Assembly (NCBI GenBank): GCA_022606135.1
Contig: JABYQN010000016.1
Coordinates: 434,001-498,000 of the forward strand
Direction of reading: 5' to 3'
Source: Fomes fomentarius
Lineage: Eukaryota > Basidiomycota > Agaricomycetes > Polyporales > Polyporaceae
DNA length: 64,000 nucleotides
Within the stretch, counting starts at the first letter, position 1; each line of letters starts with the position of its first letter. The notes below the pieces were generated by a model that was not told where the DNA came from, did no database searches, and worked only from the letters and a program-made list of their open reading frames with translations. A program made the translations under genes and the position numbers. Below, piece after piece: positions 1 through 12,439 of the stretch.

Positions 1-2
1 GA

Positions 3-1295
3 ACTCCGTGTTCGTCTCCCACCTTGGAAGACGTGCTCGGCTTCAAGTACTTGCGGACACTGGTGATAGACACAACCCGACTTTGCGGTCTATCTCACGA
101 CGATCTCGAGCTCCTTTTCAGCACATCGAAGCTAGAGCGTATCGCGCTGTGGATCCCCTCGTGGGATGTACGTGTCCCAACTCCTCTTCATGCACCGCAC
201 CTGCGATCGCTGGAGCTTCGAGGCCAAGTTGTCGAATTGGTGACAGCAGTGTCGTGTCTGCGTGCGTCGAACCTGCAGTGCATCGTACTCGAAGTTCAAG
301 ATGGACGGTCCATCACGCTGCAGGAGATACATAGCATGCTTGCTGGCGTACGCACCTCCCTCATATCCAGCTCTCTGACCCACCTCGCGATTTACGTCTA
401 CGATATGGCGCTAGCCCCGGGCCCCATCAAGACCCTACCCTTGTCCACAGTTCTTTATCCCTACTTCTCGATGCGGCAACTCCAATACCTGTCATTTATA
501 TATGGCCGCTGGACGGACCAGGTGGTAGTGTATACCGACGAAGACATTTTAGCAATTGCTACAAGTTTTGGGAGCCTGCGTTACCTCAAGCTCCACATCA
601 CTGCGCTCGAGTTACCCCTACTATCGCCACTATCGCTCGTTCACCTAGCTCGGCATTGTCGTGAACTCGCTGAGGTTTACCTACCGGCGATTACTGCCGA
701 AGATGTCAACGTCAGAACTCTACTACCGCTCACGCAAGATCCCCCACACCCTCTTCGAGCCCTCGTTCTCCGAGAGGGGCCCCTCCTCGTTGCGATCAAA
801 AACTTAGACACATCCGAAAGAATGGCCGAGTTCCTCGGTGGCATATTTCCGAACGCTGTCGTGACTCTATGGCCTCGGTTATCAGCCGGAGATCTGTGGG
901 AAGGCCTCGATTTTCCTTCTGGTTGGGACCATCCCTACAACGGGGGGACATGTACTGCAACTTCAGTCCGGAGTGTCAGATACTGTGCGCTCGTGCGTAG
1001 TCCAGGCCTATGTGGATGTGGTCAACGTCTTGATCTGAACCTATCTCCGACGTTGTGTTCAAGTCGCAGATTCTTCTACGCGTTTGCTATGCTGTCTGAT
1101 CTCATGACCGATTGTCGATTAAAACATACTTTTGCTGCGTCTGGACTCTACCTGTCCCTGATTTGCTTGCGCCTGTGCAAGTCCCCCAGTTTCAGTAACA
1201 TGTACCCTTGCCTATCGGATTCAATGATGACGATGATGATCTCCTGGCCTATAGTCGCACTTGGCAGGCCGTCACCGGCCTATGTGGCGACCTAG
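3..1295 (+). CDS. F-box/LRR-like protein, 3' part (5' end outside window)
   Basis: The frame is open from the left edge, so the start and the expected N-terminal F-box lie outside the window. The visible part has leucine-rich strand/helix repeats of the kind found in mushroom F-box proteins. It shares a run of features with two other loci here (pseudogene at 2975-4050, gene at 44071-45781): a segment reading like 'DEDILAIA', then an LSPLSL-type helix, then a 'FLGGIFPNA'-type end. F-box proteins normally recruit substrates to SCF ubiquitin ligases through Skp1; the LRR part would choose the target. After about residue 300 the frame loses family resemblance and becomes low in structure. The true C-terminus may be earlier, or reached through an unrecognised intron or a frameshift near 950. 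The family call is fairly sure, the exact 3' end is not. Confidence 0.6.
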   Translation, partial: TPCSSPTLEDVLGFKYLRTLVIDTTRLCGLSHDDLELLFSTSKLERIALWIPSWDVRVPTPLHAPHLRSLELRGQVVELVTAVSCLRASNLQCIVLEVQDGRSITLQEIHSMLAGVRTSLISSSLTHLAIYVYDMALAPGPIKTLPLSTVLYPYFSMRQLQYLSFIYGRWTDQVVVYTDEDILAIATSFGSLRYLKLHITALELPLLSPLSLVHLARHCRELAEVYLPAITAEDVNVRTLLPLTQDPPHPLRALVLREGPLLVAIKNLDTSERMAEFLGGIFPNAVVTLWPRLSAGDLWEGLDFPSGWDHPYNGGTCTATSVRSVRYCALVRSPGLCGCGQRLDLNLSPTLCSSRRFFYAFAMLSDLMTDCRLKHTFAASGLYLSLICLRLCKSPSFSNMYPCLSDSMMTMMISWPIVALGRPSPAYVAT

Positions 1296-1559
1296 GTATG
1301 ATACATGATGTGTCTAGTGAGAGTGCTACGGATGTGGGACAATAGCAGAGGTGATGAAGGCGGAAACTCAGGAGTGGGTGGGCATCTGGGTATGCTGACT
1401 ATGATTGAAGGTGTGAGGGAATGAGTCGACTTTTGGATGGAGTATGAACGATAGGCAAGTAACGCAAAGAGATAGTTGAGAGGACATGCGAAAGAGGAGA
1501 TGTGTGAGGGAATTATGCACCGTTGTTGCCAATCAACAGCGAACGAGTCGCCAGAATCC

Positions 1560-1836
1560 TAGTGGCCGGCTACATACCGAGCGTAGACACTATGGGGTCC
1601 ACCACAAAGTGTGCACTTGGTCAGGACGTGGTTGCACTGCGATACAGTGTGGTGGGGTGAGCTGCGGCACAACGCCCACAGGCAGGAGGACGCCTGCCAT
1701 ACCGAGCGATGTGGCCAAAGCGGTGGCAATTGAAACGCTGGGTGGGGAGGGAGTGGAACTTCTGACTGCGAAGGAGGCGGCCTTTCAGCGCAAGACGATC
1801 AATTCGAGAGAATCGAAATACCGCCGATGTTGACAC
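1560..1836 (-). pseudogene. Relic of a LINE-type retrotransposon zinc-knuckle protein
   Basis: On the minus strand a 71-codon frame reads as a cysteine/histidine knuckle, with FNCHRFGHIARY followed by ACGRCAAAHPT. Another frame continues with CTLCGGPH. This CxxC...H...C arrangement in tandem is typical of the ORF1 (Gag-like) protein of Tad/I-type fungal LINEs. The first knuckle lacks its first and last expected cysteines, the knuckles lie in different frames, and no reverse transcriptase is visible nearby. I read it as a decayed fragment. A chance or cellular CCHC protein is the alternative. Confidence 0.4.
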
Positions 1837-1979
1837 GCTAATCTAATCTGAGCAGATGGGCTCCCAGGATACCAGATAAGCCGCCGTATCTTATCAGATT
1901 GTGCTTGCTAAGTTGGCGCGACCCTCTCTCCCTCCTCCACAAGCCCCTCGTCCGTCCCTGCGCAACCTCCAACGCCATC

Positions 1980-2495
1980 ATGGGCATATCTGCTGTGGAC
2001 CTCGAGGCTGCCATTCGTGCGGCCATGCCGGTCATACACCTAGAGATCGAGGATACCTCGAATGGATGCGGCGAGAACTATGCGGTCTTCGTCGTGAGCG
2101 AGGTATGCTTGCACGCTCGTCCGGGGTCGGTCCACAATATCTGATGGGAGCCACTTTGTGGCGTTTTTGATAGGCGTTCGAGGGGAAGAATACACTCGCG
2201 AGACACCGGTTTAGTGAGTACACATGAACACACTGACCTGTAGAACGCGGCTGCTGACGGTCGTCGTGTCTGCCCCGAACTGCTTTCCTCGCGCACAGTC
2301 AACGAAGTATTGAAGTCGCAGATCGCGCAGATGCATGCCTTCTCCCAGGTACGACGCGTAATCTTCCCTGCGTTGTGGCCATCTGTGATTCTCCGGATGC
2401 TCAGGATATTGTACTCACATATTCGAAAGAAAACACTCACCCCGACCCAGTATCAAGCCCACCTTGCCAAGCAAGCGGCCGGTGGCTCTGCATGA
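1980..2495 (+). CDS. BolA-like protein (BOL2/FRA2 type)
   Basis: Four exons fit the family exactly: 1980-2102, 2174-2213, 2299-2348 and 2430-2495, with GT-AG introns and a product of 92 residues, normal for BolA2. Visible landmarks are the N-terminal helix, the conserved NGCGENY turn with its cysteine, the FEGKN-LARHR segment with the conserved histidine, and MHAFSQKTLTP near the C-terminus. Cytosolic BolA2 proteins pair with monothiol glutaredoxins to bind a [2Fe-2S] cluster and signal iron status; this role is inferred from the family. For intron 2, a closer acceptor at 2243 is also in frame, but it would insert about 18 residues that break the conserved LARHRFINE block, so 2298 is preferred. 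The start ATG follows a pyrimidine-rich leader and gives the family's usual N-terminus. Confidence 0.9.
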
Positions 2496-2974
2496 TGACG
2501 ACTTCTGGTCTCGTCCATCGCCAATAGTTGTTATTTTCCGGGAGTTTACTTTTGAGAGTCGGGAGGTGACTTCGATGGCAGTGGCGAAGAGGAGTCACGA
2601 GATGTACGAGGTTTCCCACCCTGTGTTTCTTTGACGTACATGACCAGTGAGTGTGCAAGAGAACCGTAGAAGATAGTAGGCATGCAAGAAGCATGATAGC
2701 GAAGAGCAACAGAGCAACCTTCTGACTGCCCACCTGCTTGATCTTATCTTATCTAATCTGACTAGTGCCTCAAGCCTGCAACGTTGAAATCCGTGATGAT
2801 GCTTCAAGATGGACTGCAATCAACGGATTGTCAAGCACCAACGATTTCACGCAATGCCTGGGTCGAGACTATAGCAAGATGCCAACTCTGACCAACACGT
2901 ACCAGTTACAACGACTTGTAAGTAGTAAGTAATGATGGCTGTAGCCATATACACAAATTATACACTCCACTGTA

Positions 2975-4050
2975 TTATGACGCAGCTTGTAAAGCGTCCT
3001 GTAGTCGCCAACACTGCAAGCTTTCCAGCTCAACCCACGCCTCCTCCGGAAGCTGGCATGCAGCCGTCAGGTGATCCCACGATACCAGTCTGCGACCGTG
3101 ATCGCGCGACTTCACAATATCGATATTCGGGAATGTGCGATCCAGTAGTTGGATAAGTTCGGATAGTCCCTCTAATTTGGCTTCGGCGAATATGGACGGC
3201 CCAGTGAGGGTTGTCAGTTGCAGTTGATGGAATTGGCGGTCCGTGAGGGCAGGACAAGCAGCAAGAATGTTGGTGGAGTGGAGAGTGGCGAGTGAAAGGT
3301 GCACTTTGGTGAGCAGCGGGCACTCTTGCGAGAGGCGAGAGGGTGTTAGAAGAGGCGATGTGAGACACAACCTGGCAAATGACTTCGAGACGTAGGTTTC
3401 TGATATTCCTGAGAGCGTTCGCGAAGGCAAGAATGCTTTCGTCCGAGTAGTAGAGTCGTGACGTCTTCTTCTGCTGTTGGAGCCTCCACTGCTCCTTGAG
3501 CAAAAGCTCCTCGAGTTGTAGCAATCCAACACAAGGGACGTCCTTGATGAGCTCAATATTTTCACCGTCCTCCGTAATAGCTTCCAACGCCATAAGCGTC
3601 AAGCTACGAAGAGACCGCGACACTTGCGGAGCACAGAGGGCGGCGACGACACGACGCGTCTGGATAGGGCTTGGTAGAGGATTGGCAAGTTCTGAGTCGT
3701 CTGTGAAGAACATGATCGCAGTATCGAGCTTGCCTCCAATGAGGGCAAGAACGCGGCGAGCTTTGTGGGAACTCCGTCAACCTCGAGGACATGCAACCGC
3801 GGGGCGTGGAGCACGCCTCCAAAACTCCGAGTCCGTCAACTGTTAGCCGCGAGATTGAAGGGTCTCGACTGCAGGTATAGATCCCAGTAGCTTGAAAGCA
3901 CCTATAGTTGAGGCGATTCGCAGTGTGTGCAAGCATGGGAATCCGGCAGGATTTTAGCGAGTGCCGTGAGCGAGTCCTCCGATGATAAGTAGCACCGAAG
4001 GTGAATGTCTTCAGGGAGGGGAAATGATATGGTAGAAGTGGCAATTCGTC
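2975..4050 (-). pseudogene. F-box/LRR-like gene remnant with frameshifts
   Basis: Minus-strand frames carry consecutive pieces of the same LRR-like family as the genes at 3-1295 and 44071-45781. They include a PSLKTFTFGA strand, LHAPRLHVLEVDG, a long LRSLTLMALEAI...DESILAFANALRN block, and ECPLLTKVHLSLATLHS ending in LLDRTFPNIDIV. The pieces lie in three frames. Between about 3330 and 3370 the frame must slip by one base inside a well-conserved helix, with no splice sites that would explain it. A second slip is needed near 3800. No F-box is seen upstream. An unusual intron layout cannot be fully excluded. Confidence 0.55.
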
Positions 4051-4397
4051 AGAGCTCTCGGCGTCAGCAGTGACTTGGTCAATGAGAGGATATTGGAGAC
4101 TTGAGGGGTCGTGTGATGAGTTCTCATCGGCGGCGGACCTCGATAAGAACTTGACATGTGTCTAGAGCCGGGACAGAAGTAGAGGGTATCGCGAGTGATT
4201 GCATGTGAGTCGACATAACCTCTTTTTGGATGGTCGAAGCGGCGCTCACACATGTTTCTCTGTCTCGCATATTTATCGAATACCATACCATTCCATGAAT
4301 CCGATTTGGCATCGTCCAGCGTTTCGACCACCAGTGCCAGTTGCCACCGGCGACCGCTCCGCGACGAGAAGAACCTGAGGAGATATTGATTAGTCAC

Positions 4398-4879
4398 TGG
4401 TTTCAGATGCCATTACGACAGCTGACTGCCCACTTGTAATAGAAGTTTGGCTAGCTAAACGCACAGCAAAACCGTGACGATGGTTAATGGTCAAGTTAGC
4501 CTGAGAATTTCTAGTTCAACTACGATTAGCCCAATCTTATCTTATCTAAGGACTAAGATACCCGCGCCTATTACTTCCGAACTTCTTGAAACAGCTTTCA
4601 AGTCGTCACCTTCAACGTTTTGAACTTCAAGTTGCACAACGTCGCCGGCTACAATCTCACTCATCAACTAAAGTGACTTGGGGTAAGCATATCTAACGAG
4701 GGCGAATCCGATCCTAAGATCAGAGCCCTGCGTTACCCGGACTACTGCTACTGACATCTATGTTCAGGTCGTCTAAACTTGAAGGTCTCCACCTAGCTCA
4801 GTGGACACCTTTATCTCGTACGAATACCCTGGATTGCACATCGTAACTGTGGCAAGGTTTGCGCTAGCGCTATCACAAA
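4398..4879. other. Intergenic, no gene seen
   Basis: Short frames only. The 3' end contains the likely promoter and 5' leader of the AIM3/BBC1-like gene. A short ATG-initiated leader segment followed by GTGAGC at about 4896 could be a spliced 5' exon or an upstream ORF, but nothing forces that reading. Confidence 0.4.
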
Positions 4880-4984
4880 ATGCCGACTTTCGCAGGTGAG
4901 CGACATCCCAGCGGCAAACTGCGCACCGAGCACTGACCTACCTCACGCGCCTTCTTCGCAAACTCTAACCGTCTCCACATCACT

Positions 4985-6710
4985 ATGCCGTCCGTCACAG
5001 AGCTTCGCGAGAAGGCCGCCAGGATGGCGGACGCGGGCACGTCGAAGATCACCAACACCCGCGACCGCATGCAGAGCCAGCCGAGCAAGAACATCGACTG
5101 GGATGCAGAGCCCAAGCCCAAGCCTCCCCCGCCGCCCAAACCCCCGAGGCCACCGCCGCCACCGTCTCGGACGTCCTCTACGAGCAGCGCAACAACGTCA
5201 CAACCGAAGGATAAGCCGCCCGTCCCTGTGAGGAAAGCTGACTCGTCTACTAGTACTACACCGATACTATCGAGATCGGCCAGCCAGGCGATTCATTCGA
5301 GCAGCGCTAGCCCTCTTCCATCCATGGGCCCACCTCCGGTCATTCGCCGCGAGACTCGTCCAGATGCAGCTCCACTCCCCCCTCCTCCAAGCCGCACTAC
5401 GAGCAATAGTACTTCGCTACCGAAGGCGACTGCACAGCCTCATGCTACCAAAGAGGCTGACATCGACCGGATCGACTGGGCCAACCTGTCCCTTGAAGAC
5501 AAACAAGTATTCTTCGGCTGGCTAGACGAGTTTTTCGCCCGGTATTTGCAAGTGGCTACCCCAGCTCGCCGCACTACGAAGACCATTGAGCACGTCAAGG
5601 TGCCTCTGGGTGGGCGTACGCCGCCGCCCCTGACTGGACCGGTAATTCGTTCGTAACTGATGGCATTTCGCTAGTCTCACTGACATATCTCAGCCCAAGG
5701 TACTCATGACGGATCGACCGAGTGCACCACCACGACCAGCGTCCGCCGCAGCCCCCGATCCCACCGATTTCATCATGTCGTACCCGCCGCCCGTAGAGCA
5801 TCAGTCTGCTGCGGAGGACCTGGCACACTACTTCTCGCCATCCACACACTGGCCCACCGCCTGGTACACGAGCGAGAACCAGTTCCAACCCCCGCCTCTG
5901 CAAGGGAACGGGCGGATCAGCTTCACCGCCTCCTGGACTTCCGATGGCACGCACAAGACGCTCTACGGCGGGGTCCTCTTCTGCGATCTCAGCATGTGCT
6001 GGTACGCCGTGTCCTGGCCTCTCCGTGCCTCCCAGGCACACGACCCGAACGACGCGCGCACCATCCGCCGCAGCGCACGCTACCTCCCACGCCCCGCGGC
6101 GTGGCCACGCGAGCGGCTCGTCGAGGCGCACGAGACGTACGGGGAGACGATCGCCGGGTTCGCGGAGAGCTACGAGGGCACCGGCGAGCCGTGCGCTCGC
6201 GGGGAGTGCTGGGACCTCGCGCACGAGGCGCTCAAGTACTTCGAGCAGTACGACTACGTCCCGAAGCCCGTCCCGAGCATCTCGCGCACCCATGGGCACC
6301 TCGTCTACGAGGGCAAGGCCTCGAACAAGGGCCGCGTCCAGATGGGACGCTGGCGGGGGGGCGACGACCGTGTGCGAAGGGGGGACATTGTGGAGTGGCG
6401 TGAGGCGAGAGTCGGGATGGGACCGCTCTCGTGGGGCATCCTGGGCAACCCGGACCACACCGCTGTCATCGTGAGCGACATGGTGCCGAAGACCGGTGTC
6501 GCGGACGGTCAAGCCGTCCCCCCGTCACAGATGGGTACACTGGAGGTGGTGGAACAAAGCGTCGGCAATCCACCGAAGCGGGCGCGCTACGACCTTGCCC
6601 AATTTGAGGAAGGCGAAGTATGGATATATCGACCGGTGGGCATGGAGGCGTATGTGGGCGCATTGCTGTCACCGCAGTGTCCTGAAGATGTCAATGCCTT
6701 GACAGTCTAG
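4985..6710 (+). CDS. AIM3/BBC1-like actin-patch protein with C-terminal cysteine-proteinase-fold domain
   Basis: Two exons, 4985-5641 and 5694-6710, give 557 residues. Residues 1-45 form a basic N-terminus (MPSVTELREKAARMADAG). Residues about 50-165 are proline-rich (PPPPKPPRPPPPP and similar), the kind of tract SH3 proteins bind. A short acidic helical segment (about 170-195) follows. The C-terminal part has the hallmarks of the BBC1/AIM3 papain-like fold: GECWDLAHEAL with Cys near 391 and an NPDHTAVIV segment with His near 474. Yeast Bbc1 and Aim3 act at cortical actin patches during endocytosis. There is no SH3 domain, so the layout is closer to Aim3 than to Bbc1. Whether the domain is catalytic is unknown. 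The start was chosen at the first ATG that gives the conserved-looking N-terminus. Confidence 0.8.
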
Positions 6711-6998
6711 TTTGGCTGGTGGCGTCATAATATGGACTTTGTTTCATGTTTATCGTGCATTCTTAGCCGGAGGGACTTGGTGATACACTTTGTGGCTCTG
6801 TTGCGTGCGCAATACGTGACGATGCCCTTGATACCAATCCTGAATGATCGTTCAAGGTTCAGTACGTTATACCGAGGTGCGAGAGATCGTATACGCGTTG
6901 ATTTCGCGATATGACGGGTGGTCCTACAAACACGCCTACAGTACTAAGGAGATGACATAAGTTACTACAATAGCCCAGCAAGTCGTACATTATTCCTT

Positions 6999-8350
<1,352 letters not shown>

Positions 8351-8999
8351 GCTGTGTCGGGCTAAGATACGACCACAGGGAGAAAAGGGAAGGGCGTCAA
8401 CAGGAAATTTGAAAGTATGTATTACCTTCCTAATTTGGAAGGCACGTGAATTCATCTTCGCACCTGCACTTAGTAACTCAATACTTACCTGATAATTCCT
8501 TGCCTCGACGCCTTACTAGTAAGTGTTAGCTGAACATCTCACGGCCTGCCAACATCTTCTAGCCAGAACATTCACCACGAAGCATTATTGCAACCTGCAG
8601 TTGCACCTTGCTGTCGGTCAGAAGATGATGGGAGGTTAGAGGCGCCACCAATATTCGCCTTCACGACCCCATCTCAACGCTAATGTCGGTCAAGTAGAGC
8701 GCATCGAGCACCAGCGGGCCGTGGCTCTTGCCAGGGTGCTTGGGCTCGATCGGATAAGGTGCGTTTGCCCGCTGCCATCTGTTCTCTATAGACGACTGAG
8801 AAGTGTACATAGCTGCAGCACCTTGACAAGTCCATGGGACGGCTCTTGATGGGCGCCAAATGGCGCTTGGAGCGTTTCACGGTACGCAGGGCGGATGACG
8901 GTAGCCAGGTGACTTGGCGACCCTACCCAACTGAGCCTGAACAGTGTCGATGAAGGTACACGCCACACATTACTCACATTAACACACAACAAGACTGAC

Positions 9000-9287
9000 A
9001 TGTCATTCGGTCTACAGCCGAAGCTCGTGTCGGAAGAGCACCGCGCGTTACTTCCGGGATCGCTCGCCGCTCGCTCGTGCCGCCTTGCAGGACGCTCAGA
9101 AGATCTCCGCCGAGCGTGCGTTTGACGACGCTCCCACCAAGTGCAACCCCGAGCAGTTCAATCTCAACGCTCCGGAGACATGCGTGCTGCAGTCCGAGGA
9201 GCACAAGATACTCGGACACAGACCGCCTACTGGTTCTGCTGCCGCTCGGGCACAGAGTGACCGGGTACGGGCTAGTCGTGTAGTTTG
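9000..9287 (+). pseudogene. SMP-domain (seed-maturation-protein-like) relic 1
   Basis: Pieces of the repeat found in the intact gene at 28485-29779 are visible: a truncated SEEHRALLPGSLAARS, DAQKISAERAFDDAP, and a second unit QSEEHKILGHRPPTG. The first unit has lost the GYRPP part and the frame changes within the stretch, so it cannot be a working gene as it stands. About 100 bases before the ATG also resemble the bases before relic 2 (11840-11912), which shows that both came from one duplicated segment. Confidence 0.5.
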
Positions 9288-9379
9288 AAGGCAGAACGTT
9301 CGGCGTCAGGCAATACGGGCTCGATCCCGAGCACATCCGATCGGGCACGCCATGGAGAATCACGGCTGCGGTGTCTTTT

Positions 9380-11420
9380 GACATTGTCGCGCATCTCCCT
9401 CGGGAAGGTGATACTTCGTTTCAGTTCGTGACCGTTGGCACGAAGACTACGGTCTTTATCTTCCGTTCTGTTACTGATGGCACTCATACCGTAGTGAGGT
9501 ATCGAGAGACCCATCCACGGCAGAAGTACACCGTTCACACTACATTTGGGCGACTGTTCTCCACGAGGACAAGGACAGCTGTCATCTAGAATTTGGCATA
9601 TGAAGATGGACTCCACAACGCTCGGCGTGTCCGCAGTGACATTCCCCGCCCTCACGGTGCCTCTTAAACAGCAGGTCTCTCTCTCTCTATGAGCCCTCAC
9701 AGCAAGCTTCAACGAGCACCATGACCACTACTGCCATTGAGCTCGCCGCTATGTACGTTCCTAGTCTCTACTACATGTCTTAGTAATATCTCACTCCCCT
9801 TGTGCAGTGCACAATTTACCGATAGCAGCCGTATCATCTCCGCCGTGTCATTCGGTATGTCATGCACATCCCTCACTCACGACCTTACTGAATGCAATGA
9901 CTCTCCATCCAGCCATCCTCTACTACGACTTCGTCCTCACCATCCCTCAGGAAGAAGAGCTGTATTGGAAACGCAGGCTCTCATGGGGATCAGCCCTGTT
10001 CTTCCTAAATCGATACAGCTCTGTTCTCTCTCATATCCCAATCATTTACAAGTATTACTGGGATGTGTCGCAGACAGTGAGTTCGAGTTCCATTGCATTC
10101 GGTATGATACTAGACATTGAGCTAACGTGCGGTGGTGCCCTGCAGAGGTGCATTAGAAAGTGCTTTGTGTGCCCAAATTCACACTCAACGTCCCCCTCTT
10201 CCAGCTGTGATCAGTTGCAGTTCTACCACGGAGTCCTCGCTACCGTTTCGCAAGGCATTGTAGCACGTGGGTATTGCTCACAAACCATATACATCACCTC
10301 ACCACTGTCCAGTATTATTGATCGTGCGTACGTACGCGCTATATGATTGCAATCGAAGAGTAGCCATCGGTCTCTCGACGATACTGGTCATAGGAGGCGT
10401 AGTCAGCATTGTGAGCTTCTCATGCTTATCCTTAATGTGGCCGGACAGCTTACCTCCTCCGCGCTAGTGGGCAATCTATCACACGAGGCAGGACGCCTAC
10501 GATCCTTCCGGCGAAGTCAATATGCATCACACTAGATGCATCCTGGTGGTCTCAAGAGCTCAGTAAGGAATTCCGAGTCGTAAAGATTACAACTTGCTCA
10601 TCACAATATCACGATGTCATTGTTAGAGGCCAACGTACGCGCCTTTTTTCAGTGGATGTATAACAGACAATCAAGTAACTACTTACCCACCAACAGACTA
10701 TGCGATTGTATGGAGCGCAGTGCTCGTGTTTGACGCTGCAGTCTTCATACTGACACTCACTCGCGCTTTGAGACTGGGTCTTGCCTGGCGCGGCGGGCTA
10801 TTCTATGTCATTCTACGAGACGGTGTGTCGGGCCTCTGATCACTCGCTAGGGACAGTATTGACACCACTCAACGACCCTCAAGGACGATGTACTTTGGGT
10901 GAGCTCTATGACATGGGCTGATTGTCCGGAGCTGACGAACACGTTACGCGAAATAGCATCCTCATCATCTGCTACCTAACAAATGCTCTAACATTCGCGG
11001 TGAGTTTCATCCGTATTCGATTTATCAACGTTGCTGAGCTGCTCAAATATGTATCACAGTATGGCAAGGTGATGCCTCTCACCCCTGAACCATGTTATGT
11101 GCTGACGCGTCGTTGTACTGGTCACAGCCCGGATACCAGGGGTACTTGGCAACATTCACTAATGCGTGAGTATTCTACCGTTTGTTCACGACCAATGGAT
11201 GGTGTCTGACAACTCAACATCGTCAGTCTCGCGGCGACGCTCATGACCCGGATGATGCTGAACATCCGGGACACTAGCCGCTCAACAGACGTTAACCAAT
11301 CGTCGCGGTCACCGGGCGATCGTTACCCTTTGAGGTTCGAGAGGATACATGTGTCTGCTAGTTCTGGTACCGACACGGAGTTGTCGACCAGGATTTGAGG
11401 TATCGCACAATGATTATGTC
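9380..11420 (+). repeat. Inverted duplication, arm A
   Basis: This stretch is repeated in opposite orientation at about 16240-18420. By eye, long runs match closely: the segment coding for the last membrane helices, the start region GAGCACCATGACCACTACTGCC, and the stretch before it ending in GTCATCTAGA. Each arm holds one DUF6533 gene plus about 300 bases of upstream sequence with the end of another, unrecognised frame. The arms diverge by point changes and small indels, mostly in introns. Confidence 0.75.
9721..11398 (+). pseudogene. DUF6533 membrane protein gene, copy A (probably inactivated)
   Basis: The exon plan matches paralogues B, C and D: 9721-9752, 9808-9854, 9913-10076, a 2-nt exon at 10146-10147, 10205-10266, 10313-10410, 10468-10562, 8-nt exon 10627-10634, 10697-10822, a short exon near 10880-10895, 10957-10999, 9-nt exon 11060-11068, 11128-11165 and 11227-11398. 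The family landmarks are ILYYDFVLT, LNRYSSVLSHIPIIYK, LQFYHG, VRTYALYDCNRR and TRMMLNIRD. The family is an uncharacterised set of multi-span membrane proteins, abundant in Agaricomycetes. Before the 16-nt exon the paralogues have CAG followed by GGAC. Here the same place reads CAAGGAC, which moves the acceptor by one base and shifts the frame. Unless another site is used, the last four exons are out of frame. A working gene with an alternative splice remains possible. Confidence 0.6.
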
Positions 11421-11911
11421 AACGAGGTATTATGCTGATCGTTACATCCGGGATGCTAGGAAGAAGGAGATAGGATAACGAGGTTGGTAACATATACTGC
11501 ATGAACGAAGCGATCAAGTTGGTGGGCGTCTAGTGACTATCGCAACAAATGCTACTCCGACTGCAGGGGGTAAAGATCCTGTGATATGATCATCCTTCCC
11601 CACATCCATAGATCATATTCTATCTGCATAGGGAGGATTGTAGAGATCCTGGCCAGTAGCTGAAGCACGCAAGCCCATGTCGGACGAGCACAAGGAAGCA
11701 CTTGGCTACCCTCCTTGCCGCAGAGGCGCAACCTGCCGCTGCGAACTTCGAAGCACCCGGATGCCTCCTCCAGAGTCGACAGCGTGACACTCGCGCGTGC
11801 TGCTCCCGAAGACGCTGCCCCCATTGCTTTCCGGCGACCTTACCCAACTCACTAGTGTCGGCGAAGGCACACGCTACAACATCTCACCACGCTGGCTCTC
11901 AGCAGGACTGA

Positions 11912-12400
11912 CGTGTCGTTCGGTCCACAGGCGAAGCTCGCCGGCATAAGACATGTCGGAGGAGTGGCACACCGCGCGTTGTGCTACCGCCCGCCTTCGG
12001 GCTCGCTCGCTGCTACTGCCCAGGCGGAAGCGGCGAAGCACCGTCCCGGCGCGAAGGCCAACGCCGACTTCACGACGCTCGCTCGGGCCGCCTTACAGGA
12101 CGTTCAGAAGATCTCCGCCGAGCGTGCGTCTGACAACGCGCGCTCTCACCGACCTCACTAAGCAGCCCAATCTCAACACGATCAGCGCTCCGGAGACACG
12201 CGCGCTGCAGTCCGAGGAGCACAAGGTCCTCGGACACAGACCCCTGCTGGCTCTGCCCTCGCGCTTGCCGGTGCCCGTGATGGAGGAGCTGACGGCATCG
12301 CTCAATTCACAAGAGCACAAGGCGCACGGACACCTTCTGGAGAGCGGCACGATTGCACCCGGGCCGTCGCATCGAGCGGACACGGTACGGTCGTTGTCTG
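11912..12400 (+). pseudogene. SMP-domain relic 2
   Basis: After a disrupted start, one frame reads HRALCYRPPSGSLAATAQAE then ALQDVQKISAERAS. A second unit (QSEEHKVLGHRP) follows in another frame and a third eroded unit (SQEHKAHGH) after that. Spacing and wording match the repeat of the intact SMP gene at 28485-29779. Frames change at least twice. The segment from about 11834 onward mirrors 8925-9290, so this is the better preserved of two copies of one relic, lying on either side of DUF6533 copy A. Confidence 0.5.
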
Positions 12401-12439
12401 AGCTTTTGTGTATATATGCTCTGACCCGAAGCGACCCTG

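Noticed and set aside
2214..2298. A nearer acceptor at 2243 in the BolA gene.
   Set aside because: It adds about 18 residues inside the LARHRFINE block that is continuous in the family; the acceptor at 2298 restores it.
10146..10266. A longer exon in DUF6533 copy A reading through from the AG at 10145.
   Set aside because: It is open in copy A, but the same stretch has stops in copy C and does not match in copy D, so the 2-nt exon is the only reading common to all.
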